Origin: Malachius bipustulatus
Taxonomy: Eukaryota; Arthropoda; Insecta; Coleoptera; Melyridae
Assembly (NCBI GenBank): GCA_910589415.1
Contig: CAJUUM010000003.1
Coordinates: 1 to 64,000, forward strand
Length of the DNA: 64,000 bases
Reading direction: 5' to 3'
Of this stretch, positions 33,461 to 45,375 are shown in pieces. A program made the position numbers and the translations under genes. Under the pieces are notes generated by a model, which was not told the origin of the DNA, ran no database searches, and saw nothing but the letters and a program-made list of their open reading frames with translations. Numbering within the stretch: the stretch's first letter is position 1; each line of letters begins with the position of its first letter.

Positions 33461-34555
33461 AGAAAAATAGCTTTCTACTTACCAAGTATATTATGATAGT
33501 CAGTGCACAGAAGTGGTCAAAATGGCGTTATGCGTATGTGGGTGGTAAAGTAAGAAAGAATGTGTCCGTGTCGTGTCGGTCGTGATCAAAATTCAAAACC
33601 GGCAAGCGCAAGCGCAACCGGCACGAGAAGCGGTTCTGTGACAGTTGCGCGACGCCTGCGCAGAAAGCAGTTACCAAGAGGGTTTGTAGTTCCGCGGTTG
33701 CCACATAATCGCGAATTTCTTCAATTTGTGTGGTAAAATTAAAAACATTGACAGCCAGTATTTTTAAGTCTCATTGAAGCTATTTATCGAACAGATTTCC
33801 AATACAATTTTTAAAGCTATGATCGATGTCAAATAACTTTTATAAACATTTTTATTATCACTCTCATACCAAGAATGAATAAATTGATATTTTTTCCACC
33901 TACGGTCGATCTGTTTTCTAAAAACGGCTCCAAAAATCTCCCCGTTAACAAAATGAGCATTTATAATACTGATTGTAAACTAGCAACCAACGTCAAATTA
34001 AAAAATTTGCTTGGCTGTACACACAAGGGTGCCCAGCCCAAGGCATAGACATAGAAGAAGAAGTACAAATTTAGCTGGCTTTGGAGCACACCCGACCAAA
34101 TAGCGATGTGTAGATGTATATGGCCAAAAATATATGATATTTTCAATTGCACAGACGCAAACTTTGATTGCTTAATTTTTGTGTCTTCCGAGCTTCCGAG
34201 CAATTAATTTAAATTAAATTTCGTATTCGAACTTCACTTTAAAAGTGTCGAATCAATTGCCCAGAATCCAAATCAGATTACACATTCAACGATTTGCATC
34301 TGTTATAAAATGATAAATACCTACCTACCACATTACCGCTTCTCTAAACCAACGCAAAATTATTGGTCGGATCGAAAGTACATTGGAAACAAAATCCAAT
34401 TTGTAATAATTCGAGATTCATCGACAATCAAAAATGTCCGAAGGATTTTTAGAATTGTGGTGAGTTGATTATAGAAATTCACGAAAACATGGCAACAGCA
34501 CACGGAAATTACACGCATCGCAGTCGCAGCTTCCAACCGACCCACCCCCACCATC
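33461..34555. repeat. Duplicated block copy B, segments 1-2
   Basis: Aligns in order with 14.8 kb, 15.84-15.96 kb and 17.59-18.0 kb. It lacks the 1.5-kb piggyBac element at 15976-17484, and the intervening part differs. It starts just upstream of exon 1 of the two-exon gene and so may include its promoter. The frames at 33961-34203 and 34360-34677 are not conserved. Confidence 0.6.
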
Positions 34556-35731
34556 AGTGATGTGCCTTTACGCGTAAAGAATTCATCCTCTACGTTTGAC
34601 GTAAAGAATGTAGAGAATACGTAAACAATACGCAAAGAATGTGAACCATGTAAAGAATAGGTAAAGAACGAAAACAACGGAAAAGCAAGGTTATGTTCTA
34701 TGTTTGTTTTTTATTTTTCGATAACAAATTATTTTTATGTTATTTTATATTATTAATTTTCTTGGAATCCTACTACCACACACGATAGATTACGGTGGTT
34801 TGCAGAAATCAAAACTCGGGAATATTCCGAGCTCCCAGCTCACCGTAATTAAAATAGATACTTTTTTTTAATAATTAATTATACATAATTACATTAACTT
34901 CTGCAAGTACATGCGGGCAGAGCAGCAATAAAATTAGTAATGACACTGACTAACAACAGTGAAGACGGTGACACTGAGCATTATCTACATTCTTTATGTC
35001 TTTGCTTATTTTACATTATTTACCCCGAAAAAAGTCCATATAAAGAATGAATTCCTTACCCGTTAAGAATCGCGAAAAGAATAGAGATAAAGAATACGAC
35101 ACATCGCTGCTTGTTACTGGGATTTTCTTGGATAAAAATGCACCCCAGTCCCATCAGCAGACAGTTATGATTGCAAAAAATATACGGAGGTCAGAATTTT
35201 CGCCTACCTGAAAGTGTGTCAGGTAGGTTATTTTATTATACATCTTGATGAATCTTATTTTTTTCTGTATGGGATGGGAGGGTCTTATATAGCGGTCTAA
35301 GATCACACTTTTCGTGTATTTGCACCGTTCGTGTGTCTACCAAGATACTTTTTCTCAGTAACTACGAGATATCGAGTTAAAAATGATACCCAATACCAAA
35401 ATCTACAGCTTCGTAGATCCTATTAACCCGTCATTTGTTCTTAGTACCCGCCGCAAGAGGATTCCTCGATTTCTATTTGTGTTGACTATTTTGTTTCATT
35501 TTTGAAACTTCGCTTTTTTCCATTTGATACCTACGCCTGTGACCAAATGTGCCAAACATTAGATATCAAGCTGTTCAAACATAAACGTGTTAAGTAACCG
35601 TCAACAAATGAATGCGCTACCCTAGTGAGCGTTAGTGTCGGTAATGCAGGTTCCCTATGCCCTATGCCAATTGCTTTTACTATTCCGGTCACTTCTACAC
35701 ATCGACGTCATGCGGCTGGATTTTGAGGAAG
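34556..35731. repeat. Duplicated block copy B, segment 3 (near-identical to 18796-20254)
   Basis: Matches copy A over its whole length except for the SINE. The uninterrupted SINE target ATGCCAATTGCT is near 35664. The block joins the 1.2-kb tandem array at about 35728. Confidence 0.85.
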
Positions 35732-38700
35732 TAAAAGAGTTGTTCTGTCAGAATTGTCAAGTTTTGTTGCTTAAATTTCCAAAATGCTGCGCTGTGATTT
35801 TTTGAAAATGACCGATTTTTGCTCGCGATTTCTCGACTTTGGCGTTTGAAAAATTGCATTTTCGATTTTTTCTTCGCGTTTTTTTCAAGAATACGTTCGA
35901 GCTAAAGTTATTTCCTTTCTTTCGACTGTTTAAAAGACCATAAAAAATAAATAAATATCGTATGGCTGTGGTAAAGCCCAAGTGTCAGAAGTTTTCAAGT
36001 AGCCCAAGGGCCTCTGACATAACTTAACGACTGCTGTGAAGCAGCCGGGACCCCCTTTTTAACGTACCTCCCGGAGCACGATCGGTCACGGAACTTTTTT
36101 TTATTTACCACTATAATTGGTCACCCATCTAAGTACTGACCAAGAAAAGTCATGCTGCACTTTAGAGATCGTTTGACCGAAACTCTAGCAGCTTGGCTAT
36201 TGTGACCGATTAAAAGATAGTAAAAGACCATGTATCGGTTATTTCAAAGTAGCATCGAATTTTTTTGTCGAAAAAAATGACTCTACAAAATTTGACAATT
36301 TTTAAATTACTTTTTCTTTTTCTCGGTCATATTTTCAACATAGCCAAATGAGAGTCGCGAATGATGCCTTTATTTTGACAGCGTCGAAAATCTTTCAATC
36401 GCGATTAACGCCATCAACGGGAATTTTTTTTTATTGGAAACACAAATTTCTCCCATATTTTTGAATTTGACGTTTCAAAAATGACACTTCATATTTCAAA
36501 GTGGAAATTTTCTCCAAAGAGGATCGTAGCCTAGAGTCTTTTTGTTACGTCAAAGTTAATAGATGGTCGCCATTTTGATTTTCAAAATTAAAAAAAATTA
36601 TTTCGTGTGTTCGAAACATCCATTTTCAAAATAGCTCTTCGGTTCTAATTTTGCAATCATTTCATGATATCCTTTTGTGAATTTCAGCCGTTTTTATTTT
36701 AGGTCATATTTTCCGAAGGAGTCAATTATTTTCGCCACAAATTGATGTGTCATTTTCTCCGAAACGGTGCCAATTTTAGACGGACGGTTTTTTTAGGTCG
36801 ACAGACATCGTCGATAAGAAGCGTAACGTCAAATTGCGTTCGCGATATTTAAAAAAATGCCCGCTACAGACGCTTTTGAAAATTAAAAAAAAAATTTTTT
36901 GAAAATCGACTTTGACGGCTTACAGCTGGCAGACGGTTGCCGCGATTGAGACAAAACTTTCCATTTTTCGAAGAGCAATTTCTTGGCTGTACGCCGATAC
37001 CATTACGATGTTCCCCCCATCTAAGAAACCAAAGTTACGATAAAAAATGTTCGAGCGAAACAAAAACCCGTTCAAAATTTTCACGATTTACGAACTGAAT
37101 CATTTTAAAATCACTGAAAATCAGCCATATTTCGAAAAAAATTTTCTCGGTCATTTTTGCATACAGGGACTCGGAGATTGTTTTTGCGGAATAGCGAAAG
37201 AGCCGTTCTGTCGAGATTTTCAATTTTCGTCGCTTAGATTTTCAAAATGGCGACGCTGTGAATTTTAAAAAATGGCCGATTTTTGATGGTGATTTTTCGA
37301 CTTTGACGTTTCAACAATTGCATTTTCGATTTTTTCTTGGCGGTTTTTTCGCAAATACGTTCAAGCTAAGGTTATTTCTATTAGTTTCATTGTTCAGAAA
37401 AAAATGTATCGTTTATTTCAAAGTAGCATCGAATTTTACAAAATTTGACAATTTTTTAATTACTTTTTCGATTTCGCCGTCATATTTTCAACATAGCCAA
37501 ATGAGAGTCGCGAGTGATGCCTTTATTTTGACAGCGTCGAAAATCTTTCAATCGCGATTCACGCCATCAACCGGAATTTTTTTTATTGGGAAAACAAATT
37601 TCTCCCATATTTTTGAATTTGACGTCTCAAAAATGACACTTCAAATTTCAAAGTCGAAATTTTCTCCAAAGAGGATCGTAGCCTAGAGTCTCTTTGTTAC
37701 GCCAAAGTTAATAGATGGTCGCCATTTTGATTTTCAAGATTAAAAAAATTTTTTTCGTGTGTTCGAAACATCCATTTTCATCATAATTCCCATTTATGGT
37801 CCGATATTTGGACGCCATTTTCACCGGAACTATGCACGAAAACGAAAAAAGCTCTTCGGTTCTAATTTTGCAATTATTTCATGATGCCCTTTTGTGAATT
37901 TCAGTCGTTTTTATTTTGGGTCATTATTTCCCAAAAAAAACGAACGTACCCCTTTCAATTATTATTTTCGCCACAAATTGATGTGTCATTTTCTCTGAAA
38001 CGGTGCCAATTTTAGACGGACGGTTTTTTTAGGTCGACAGACATCGTCGATAAGAAGCGTAACGTCAAATTGCGTTCGCGATATTTTAAAAAATGACCGC
38101 TACAGACGCTTTTGAAAATTTGAAAAAAAAAATTTGAAAATCGACTTTGACGGCTTACAGCTGGCAGACGGTTGCCGCGATTGAGACAAAACTTTCCATT
38201 TTTCGAAGAGCAATTTCTTGGCTACACGCCGATACTTTTGCGATGTTCCCCCTATCTAAGAAACCAAAGTTAGGGTAAAAAATGTGCGAGCGGAACAATT
38301 TTCCGTTTAAAATCTCGACGATTTCCGAGCAAAATTAATGAAAATCATCTATGGTTCAGAATTTTTTTTCTCGGCCATTTTCGTACATCGGGATTCAAGG
38401 ATAATTTTTGCGGGATTGTGGAAGAGTTGCTCTGTTGAAATTTTCATTTTTTGTCGTTTAAATTTTCAAAATGGCGGCGCTGTGATTATTAGAAAATGGC
38501 CGATTTTTACTCGCGATTTCTCAACTTTGGCGTTTAAAAAGTCCCAGTTTAGATTTTTTTTCGAGTTTTTTTCAAAACCACGTACTAATTAATGGTAATG
38601 GCTTTATTTTGACACTTCAAAAAAAAGAATTCGATCGAGACTTTTAAAGTCACTACGATTTTTGTTGTTGGAAAAAATTACTCTTATTCGGAGTTTTCAA

Positions 38701-39075
38701 GTTTGACATTTTTTAAGTGACATTTTTGAATTCGGTGTTATTTTTTCACCATAGCCAGAAGATAATCGCATGTAATGCCTTTATTTTGACACCGCCAAAA
38801 ATAGTTCAATCACGATTTATACCGTCACTATAATGACATTTGGTAAAAAGAAAAACAATTTTTCTCAATATTCATGAATTTGACGTTTAAAAAAAATGAC
38901 AGTTGCAGTTATCCGGGATAGCTCTTGCACCAATATGTTATTGCTGCACATTTCACCTTTACGACGGTACCAAAATCTGGCCGCCATCTTGATCCTTCGA
39001 TTTTATTTAATTTTCGTGTGCAAAAACTCGCGTTTTTTCAACTTTTCGATTTTGAAATTTCAAATGTGACAGTTC
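35728..39075. repeat. Three tandem units of about 1.2 kb
   Basis: Unit landmarks recur: TTCTGTC...ATTTT...CAAAATG(GC)G(G)CG near 35745, 37208 and 38425; ACATAGCCAAATGAGAGTCG at 36340 and 37490, with a diverged form near 38750; GGTCGACAGACATCGTCGAT at 36796 and 38032. With the SINE removed from unit 1 the spacing is about 1.19 kb, then 1.22 kb. Unit 3 is the most diverged. Several frames are open but none is conserved between units, so I see no gene. Confidence 0.8.
35942..36220 (-). mobile_element. 5S rRNA-derived SINE, full copy, 11-bp TSD
   Basis: Reverse complement of the SINE at 19922-20190, with the same TTGGTCAGTACTTAGATGGG box C. TAAAAGACCAT flanks it (35931-35941 and 36221-36231). 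It interrupts unit 1 of the 1.2-kb tandem array; unit 2 has no insert at the matching place (near 37410). Confidence 0.9.
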
Positions 39076-39076
39076 G

Positions 39077-39513
39077 ATTTGGTTTTTCGAAAATATTTCA
39101 CCGGATTGTAGTGGCCGGGAGTCTTTTCGTTACGTTAAAAATACAAAATGGCCGCCATCTTGATTCTTCAAATCGAAAAAAATTATTTCCTTCGGTAACG
39201 TTTACGGAATTTCCGCATAGGTAATATGACAATACGTTCATTACTCTATTTTTCACGGTGAATTTTTCAAATTTTGAAAATAATACTCACTCTAAATTAT
39301 TAGTGAAAGTCTAATAGTAGTTGCTATTAATTGTAAAAACAATTATTTACAAAATGCATAAGAAAAAACAGAAATTAATGCATTTCCCGAACAGGAACCG
39401 CGCATTAATTATGGCTACATACTCATCACCATTTAATAATAATATAGCGGGGCAACGGAGCGACCGACCCAGCGCCCGGCAGGTCAAGACACGAGCCGCG
39501 GCCGGTGAATCGC
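39077..39513. repeat. 437-bp direct repeat, copy 1
   Basis: Nearly identical to 40897-41333, from GATTTGGTTTTTCGAAAATA to CGCGGCCGGTGAATCG. The only difference I see is near ACCATTTAATAATAA. It includes an unusually GC-rich end. It lacks TG...CA ends, so not a typical LTR. Confidence 0.9.
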
Positions 39514-40896
39514 GGGGAACGCATTATTGAAAATTTCTAAAAAATGTCATATCTTGGTTATTAAAAGACCAATGTGGATAATTTTTTCACAATTATTTAC
39601 GTTAATTCATTGTCGTTGCGACTGTCTTTCTAATTTTCCCAATCGTGCATAAAGAATAAGACAAAAAAAATAAAAAAGGACTGATTTATCGATTTTTTAA
39701 TGAAAATAAAATTGTAAGCTAATTTTCGAGCAGGGAGGAAAATTTTTATTTTTCGTTTAAAGTATCAACATAATCGAGATGAAATGAAGCCAAAACTTCA
39801 AATTATGTGTCGGAGAAAATTTTTTTTACATAGGTGGAAGCTTGTCGTCGATGGAGGATGATATATTTGAAAAACGCCTAAACCGGTTCAATGACCTGCC
39901 GAAGTTTTTCCGAATTTTGACAATTTTGCAACGGTTTAGGAAAAAAACTATATCCATCTTTTTTGTAGATAAAGGACGTCTCTATCATAGAGCTTTGTTA
40001 TTTTTTCGATCGGTCGACAATATTTCGAAAAAAATTCAAAAGCATGCGTTAAATAGTAGCATTTGATCAATTGTTGTTTTAAAGAAACGATTCCCGCTCA
40101 AAAACCGGGAATTTTTCCAGAAAATGTTTCGTATAATAAAATAGCACTTAAAGAACTATTCAAAAAAGGTTTGATTCGATTTTTCTCTAGGATGCACCGT
40201 TTTCGAATAAAAATTTTTTTTGTGATTTTTTGAAAAAATGACAGACTTTTGTATTTTTTAATAAGTCGGTTTTGGCGACATTTCACGTAAAAATCATAAT
40301 TATCTTTTTTGTAGGCAACGAACGGCTCTATCTCACTGTTTTTCTGTTTTTTCGATTGGTCGAATAAATTTTGAAAAAAATTCGAAAAAGTTCGAAAAAA
40401 TCGAAAAATCATGCGAAAAAAGTATGTTCCATTTTTTTAGGGCCGATTACCGCTCACCTAATTATTTTTTCTAAAAACGATCTCTACAAAGTTTGTACGT
40501 CCATTCTTTCCCTAAGTAACTGCAGTAGCAGAATCTCTCCGCGATGTACCGTTACCGAGAAAAAGTCCTATATGTGGGACGTTGCAAAAAAAAGTACGGC
40601 CCTGAAAGGGGGCCTTAAAATTCTCGGATCCGGCCCATTTTCAATAGGTCGTATTTGGGGGTACCGAGCTTCGTCCCTACCAAGTTTCATCCCGATCGGT
40701 GCAACTTTCGGACACTTAGAGTGTTTCCTAGGCGATTCCCGAAAAAACCCGAAAGTCCCGAAAAAAAGACACTTCCCGGTAACGGATCCCGCTCATTTTC
40801 AATAGGCATCGTGGCATGGTGCGAAATTTCAATCGATCAAAATTTCAAGTCTCTACGACGAAAAATGGCGCCTCTAGAGTGTTTCCTAGAATTTGT
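39514..40896. other. Unassigned segment between direct repeats; conserved block at 40.53-40.69 kb
   Basis: Open frames here (39842-40066, 40098-40412, 40371-40805) carry no recognisable domain. About 40530-40690 is the inverse of the block at 10605-10765. Confidence 0.45.
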
Positions 40897-41333
40897 GATT
40901 TGGTTTTTCGAAAATATTTCACCGGATTGTAGTGGCCGGGAGTCTTTTCGTTACGTTAAAAATACAAAATGGCCGCCATCTTGATTCTTCAAATCGAAAA
41001 AAATTATTTCCTTCGGTAACGTTTACGGAATTTCCGCATAGGTAATATGACAATACGTTCATTACTCTATTTTTCACGGTGAATTTTTCAAATTTTGAAA
41101 ATAATACTCACTCTAAATTATTAGTGAAAGTCTAATAGTAGTTGCTATTAATTGTAAAAACAATTATTTACAAAATGCATAAGAAAAAACAGAAATTAAT
41201 GCATTTCCCGAACAGGAACCGCGCATTAATTATGGCTACATACTCATCACCATTATAATAATAATATAGCGGGGCAACGGAGCGACCGACCCAGCGCCCG
41301 GCAGGTCAAGACACGAGCCGCGGCCGGTGAATC
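40897..41333. repeat. 437-bp direct repeat, copy 2
   Basis: Second copy, 1820 bp downstream of the first. The pair looks like a recent tandem duplication junction or a pair of non-canonical long direct repeats. Confidence 0.9.
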
Positions 41334-41899
41334 GAACATGTGAGTAAGTCCCGGTTAGGTGTTTCATTCTCATTATTTCTGTTTCCATTATTTATCTCAT
41401 AAGCCATGCATATAATTTCATATTATAAGGTGAGGTACAGGCGGTTGCCAAACTTCATTTTCTTTCAGAGTTTGGTATTGGTATGTTATTAATTTTTAAT
41501 AATAATAATAATAATAATAACTTTTAATCTTGAATGAATGGAAAAAAATTTACCTATATAGTATTTGATCCTATGGGTTAATAATCGTTGATTTAATTAT
41601 TCACTTAGGTACCTTTATCATGGTTATTAAAACAATTAGCACGAAACTTGGATGAGGAACTTAAAACGCTGTAGGCACCATGGGATGAATTTTTTGTAAT
41701 TGGCCAAATTTTTATGGGTTCTACTACGCCTTGAATTAAAAAGTTACAATATTTTGGCCACTGTATTAAAAAATTATTTACTTCAATACAATAATAATTA
41801 ATAATAAATAGTTTATTGACCAACAGATTAACAGGAAAATATACTTAAATAAACGGAAATATAAATTTCAGATGCACACCACTGCAAGATACCTATACC
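41334..41899. other. Unassigned flank with an (AAT)n microsatellite
   Basis: AATAATAATAATAATAATAA at about 41500-41521. The minus frame at 41605-41823 shows nothing recognisable. Confidence 0.5.
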
Positions 41900-41903
41900 T
41901 ATA

Positions 41904-41933
41904 CTGCCCTGTTAAGCCAAAAGGTCGTAACTG
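41904..41933 (+). repeat. Left terminal inverted repeat of the 3468-bp transposon
   Basis: 30 bp starting CTGCCCTGTTAAGCC; one mismatch (position 20, G here) to the right-hand repeat. Confidence 0.9.
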
Positions 41934-42160
41934 TTAAAAATTGATTTTGAGATAATTACAATTTTCTCGAATGTAATTTGCAAAGAAAGCTATTAAATTC
42001 AGAATTTATAACTTTATCACATATCATTAGGATTTCTTTGCAATATTTAATCTTTCACTCAATTTTATTCTAGCTACACTCTAAATATGATATTTGATAC
42101 ATACGACTTTTTGATCAACAATCAATAAAGTTAAAAACTAGTAAAAAAAGTCGTAGGTGC
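41920..42160. promoter_or_regulatory. TACGACTTTT-type subterminal motifs (left end)
   Basis: GTCGTA or TACGAC near 41927, 42104 and 42148. Fewer copies than at the right end. Confidence 0.5.
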
Positions 42161-42331
42161 AATAAGCCTTACAATAATAATAAGTAACTGACTAATCTCA
42201 AATTATAGTTGTTTTAAGAAGGTAATTATAATAATGGAAGTAGCAGCTTTAAACTTTATTATTGAAAAATTGCTTTATTGTTCAAAACATACATAATGTA
42301 AGTAGAAAAATGGAAAATTATTTATATTTTT

Positions 42332-44675
42332 TTATTCAGAGTCTTCATAAGCTACCTGCTCTGTTCCAGAACATATAGGTAATTCTTCCCAAAACTGAAG
42401 TCTGCTTTGAGGCATAATGGCAGTGAGTTTCGAGAGAATGGCATTTTTTCTTTGGAGCGAAATTCCTCGAAGAGCTAGTTTAGTTTTAGGTTTATTTATA
42501 CCTTGTTTGAAACATTTTGCATTCAAAAAATTTAATTCTACAAAAGCTCCATTAAAGTCTGTTTTGTAGTTCAAGGTTTTTTTTTCTCGGGTGAATTCCA
42601 CTTCCACCATTTCCTCTAGGTAAGGTCTAGGATTAGTTCGTTTCAGCTTGTATTGCGAAGTGACATCTTCCCAAAGATAAAAGTCAGTCAAACCCAACTT
42701 TAAAACATTTACTTTCGATATTGAATTTTGGACGGCATCCGCATAGTCTTCAAAATCGTACACTTTTTTTTTTCTTGAGCGACTTTTCCACCATGTGGTG
42801 AAAAGAGTCCGCTGCCATAAATGTGTGGCCAGGCTCAAAGTACTTAATGGTTAATGATTTTAGTGCAACTTCTGTTGAATTGACTACATATACGAAGAAA
42901 CAGAACAGGGCCCAATTTTTATTTTGGGAGGAACAGTTGTCTAGCCACATTATTACTGTTTCCATGTCTCTGACGGAAAGAAAAAAAGCATAAAAGGTGC
43001 TAATAATGTCTTCTTTAGCTCTTCCTGTAATAGCTTCGTGCCAAATAACTGCAGTAGGAGGCAACTTACAGTTTTTTCCTGTTGGTACGAAACTTTCGTT
43101 AAAGGCAATAATTCTTGGTGTAAATATTACCTCCTTGAATGTTTCACATCTTGGTAACATCACGACCTAAAAGTTTAATACAACTAATTATATTATATAT
43201 GTATACATACTATTTAGTTCAGAAAGATAACTTACCTTTTGGAGATCAGCGGACACGACTATTGTTTTATCATCTCTAATTTTTGAATCTTCTTGGTACT
43301 GCGAGCGAGCTACTGTGTATTTATTTCTATGAGCAATGTATGATTGGCATTGAGGGCAATCCATTTGAACCTCGGTTTTTCTATGTCCCACCTCTATTTC
43401 ATGTTTGCTAAATTTTTCACACTGCCAACACTCCTCATGTCCAAGCTTTGAAAAAGATATGTTCAAGCTAGCTACAACTTCTCTGTACAAATAATATGAA
43501 AATCCAATTTGAGGATACTTTTTCTTAAAGTGCTGGTACATTTGAGTTATAGAAATGTCACTTGGTAGGTATCTCCGCCGAGGAGCGTGTTCTCTTCTAT
43601 AATGTGCTATAGTTGGATGGAATGATTCTATATGTGCTGTAATTAATTCACGATCAATTTTTCTCTTTTTGTTATGACAACCACTTTTCTCTGGCTTTAC
43701 GCAAATCGACGAAGGTTTAGTGTTTGATACTACTACATTGCGAAGAACTCTGTCATTTTTGGCTTCATATCCTAGTGTAGCCAGAAAAAATGTTTTACAC
43801 ACATTTTGTAAAACACCATTTCTGTCTTTGAGTGTATAGATGAACGTATTTTTCCTCCTAGAATCTATGCGTCCAGTTGTGTTTCTCTTTGTCATAGCTC
43901 TTGAAGTACCGCTAAGCATAAAGTTTTTTTGGTCAGTTTTACACATATTCCAGAATTGTTCATTAATTATTGCTTGTCTGTTCCTATCAATTTTAATTTT
44001 ACACTGCTTCTTACAACTATTTCCACAGGGTGGCTTCACTAGATGTTTTTTTTTAGTGTTTTTGATTTTTATTTTGTTTCGTTCAAATTTGCAAAGGGCG
44101 TATTTTTTTCTTTTACGTATTTCGCCCTTTTTAGTGAATTGAGTGTCACGTACAACACTGAACACATTTTCAAAAATTTCATCTATGATACTATTTATCA
44201 TCCCTGCCGAGCTATTTAAAGAACATTCATTAGAATCAAGAAATATAACATTGCTTAAAATTACTATTTTTGGGGAATTTCGCTCACTTGCAAGATTTCT
44301 AGTATTTAAATATACCCAAATGTTTTCTAAAATATTATCCATGACACCATTTGCTACATGTAAACTTTCTGATGAATGATCTCTTCTTTCATTCTTCAGT
44401 GGTGATTCACTGCTTAGAATTTTGATTTTTTTTTTCTTAGGACTTGAGTTTTTGTCAAATCTTGTATTTTGCGTAGCTGCATCGACTTGAAAACTGTTAT
44501 CACTACTTCTATCATTGCTACTCTCATCCAATTCATCCATATCAGGCTCATAGTCACTGCTGCTCTCGTCCACTCGATTTCTTTTCGAGCGATTGGTGTT
44601 TTTAAAAGCGGTAATCTTGGCAGCAAGTTGCTTGTTTAAAGCAAGAGCGACCATTTGTTTACCTCTTGAGCTCAT
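42332..44675 (-). CDS. Putative transposase of the TIR element (uncharacterised insect family; spliced; one frameshift)
   Basis: Exon 1 (44675-43236, 480 codons) begins MSSRGKQMVALALNKQ. An acidic, Ser/Lys-rich N-terminus is followed by a Cys cluster (PPCGNSCKKQCKIKI), then zinc-type motifs (HEECWQCEKF, MDCPQCQSY), and ends SADLQK at GTAAGTTATC. A 69-bp intron ends TTAAACTTTTAG, and exon 2 (from 43166) reads on in phase with VVMLPRCETF. Further motifs: AVIWHEAITGR, WLDNCSSQNKNW and FEPGHTFMAADSFHH. The frame breaks in a run of ten T at 42764-42773; the natural C-terminus continues in the next frame to 42332 (VYDFEDY, RPYLEEMVEVEF). Total about 760 aa. From memory this matches a widespread unnamed insect family (DUF7869-like); the conserved Asp in SADLQ, LDNC and ADSFH look like an RNase H/DDE-type core. 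Transposase is my inference from the TIRs. Confidence 0.75.
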
Positions 44676-44830
44676 ATCGAAAATGCTTCGTTGGTTTTCG
44701 ATCTACAATTAATTGAAAAGCAGTGAAAAAGAACCGCGTTTTAAAATTTTAGGTTATGTTAAAGAAATGCATTAAAAACGTAGATAAATAGGATGCTATA
44801 GGTACTTACAATAACAACAGCTTCCTTGTG
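44676..44830 (-). promoter_or_regulatory. 5' UTR intron of the putative transposase gene
   Basis: On the minus strand a donor (GTAAGTACC, 44819-44811) and an acceptor (AATTAATTGTAG, ending at 44703) bracket a 117-bp intron 27 bases before the ATG. This would put the promoter in 44820-45371, overlapping the subterminal motif cluster. Confidence 0.5.
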
Positions 44831-45014
44831 AGTTCAAGCTACACAGTTTAACAATTTTCACTAAAGAGTACAAATGAAAACTATTATTTTCCACAGAAAA
44901 CACGTTGTTGCTTACAATAATACATCACTCATTACGCTTACTACTGACAACTGAGACTGACTAGAAAGACTAAACTACACAACTTGAATAATGTATATGG
45001 ACCTCGTTTACGAT

Positions 45015-45365
45015 TGTTAGGCTACTTGGTCGTATCTGCATAGTAAAGTATACAGATACGACTCCCGCTTCTAACATTTTTAGATACGACTTTTTAAACT
45101 AACAAAAATATAAGAATAAAAAGTGGTAAGTGAAACCGTTATATAATATACGACTTTTCTTATTAATATTTTCAAATACGACTTACTTCACTAACAAACG
45201 CATGGAAATTGTAGATACGACTTTTACATTTTGTAGAATATAGGCCAAACCAGTTGCAGATTCGACATTTTTGTTTCACAATAAGATAGAACGAGGTCCT
45301 GGGATTATTAGGTTATTCTAACTTGAAATTTTTAGAAATTGCAGTTACGACTTTTTGGCTTAACA
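45015..45365. promoter_or_regulatory. Cluster of TACGACTTTT-type subterminal motifs (right end)
   Basis: TACGAC or its complement GTCGTA occurs near 45023, 45056, 45086, 45148, 45176, 45212 and 45350, with the variant TTCGAC near 45260. Most are followed by TTTTT. Subterminal arrays of this type are usual transposase-binding sites. They also lie in the probable promoter of the inner gene, so self-regulation is possible. Confidence 0.6.
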
Positions 45366-45371
45366 GGGCAG
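45342..45371 (-). repeat. Right terminal inverted repeat of the 3468-bp transposon
   Basis: Mirror of the left repeat; ends GGCTTAACAGGGCAG on plus and is followed by TATA. Confidence 0.9.
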
Positions 45372-45375
45372 TATA

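Larger units (their letters stand above)
41904..45371 (-). mobile_element. 3468-bp TIR-bounded DNA transposon carrying a large spliced gene
   Basis: Left end CTGCCCTGTTAAGCCAAAAG and the right end read on minus CTGCCCTGTTAAGCCAAAAA continue into GTCGTAACTG: a 30-bp inverted repeat with one mismatch. TATA flanks both ends (41900-41903, 45372-45375), consistent with a 4-bp TSD or a TA target. One minus-strand gene fills most of the interior. TACGAC motifs cluster inside both ends. The near-perfect repeats and almost complete gene suggest a young autonomous element or one that is only just inactive. The 4-bp duplication would fit Sola-type elements, but I cannot place the superfamily from sequence alone. 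Confidence 0.85.

Noticed and set aside
39077..41333. Direct repeats as LTRs of a short element
   Set aside because: No TG...CA ends, no primer-binding site, no target duplication, no Gag/Pol sequence between them.
44143..44379. Plus-strand open frames over the putative transposase gene (also 43840-44142)
   Set aside because: Antisense shadows of the long minus-strand exon, with no recognisable domain.
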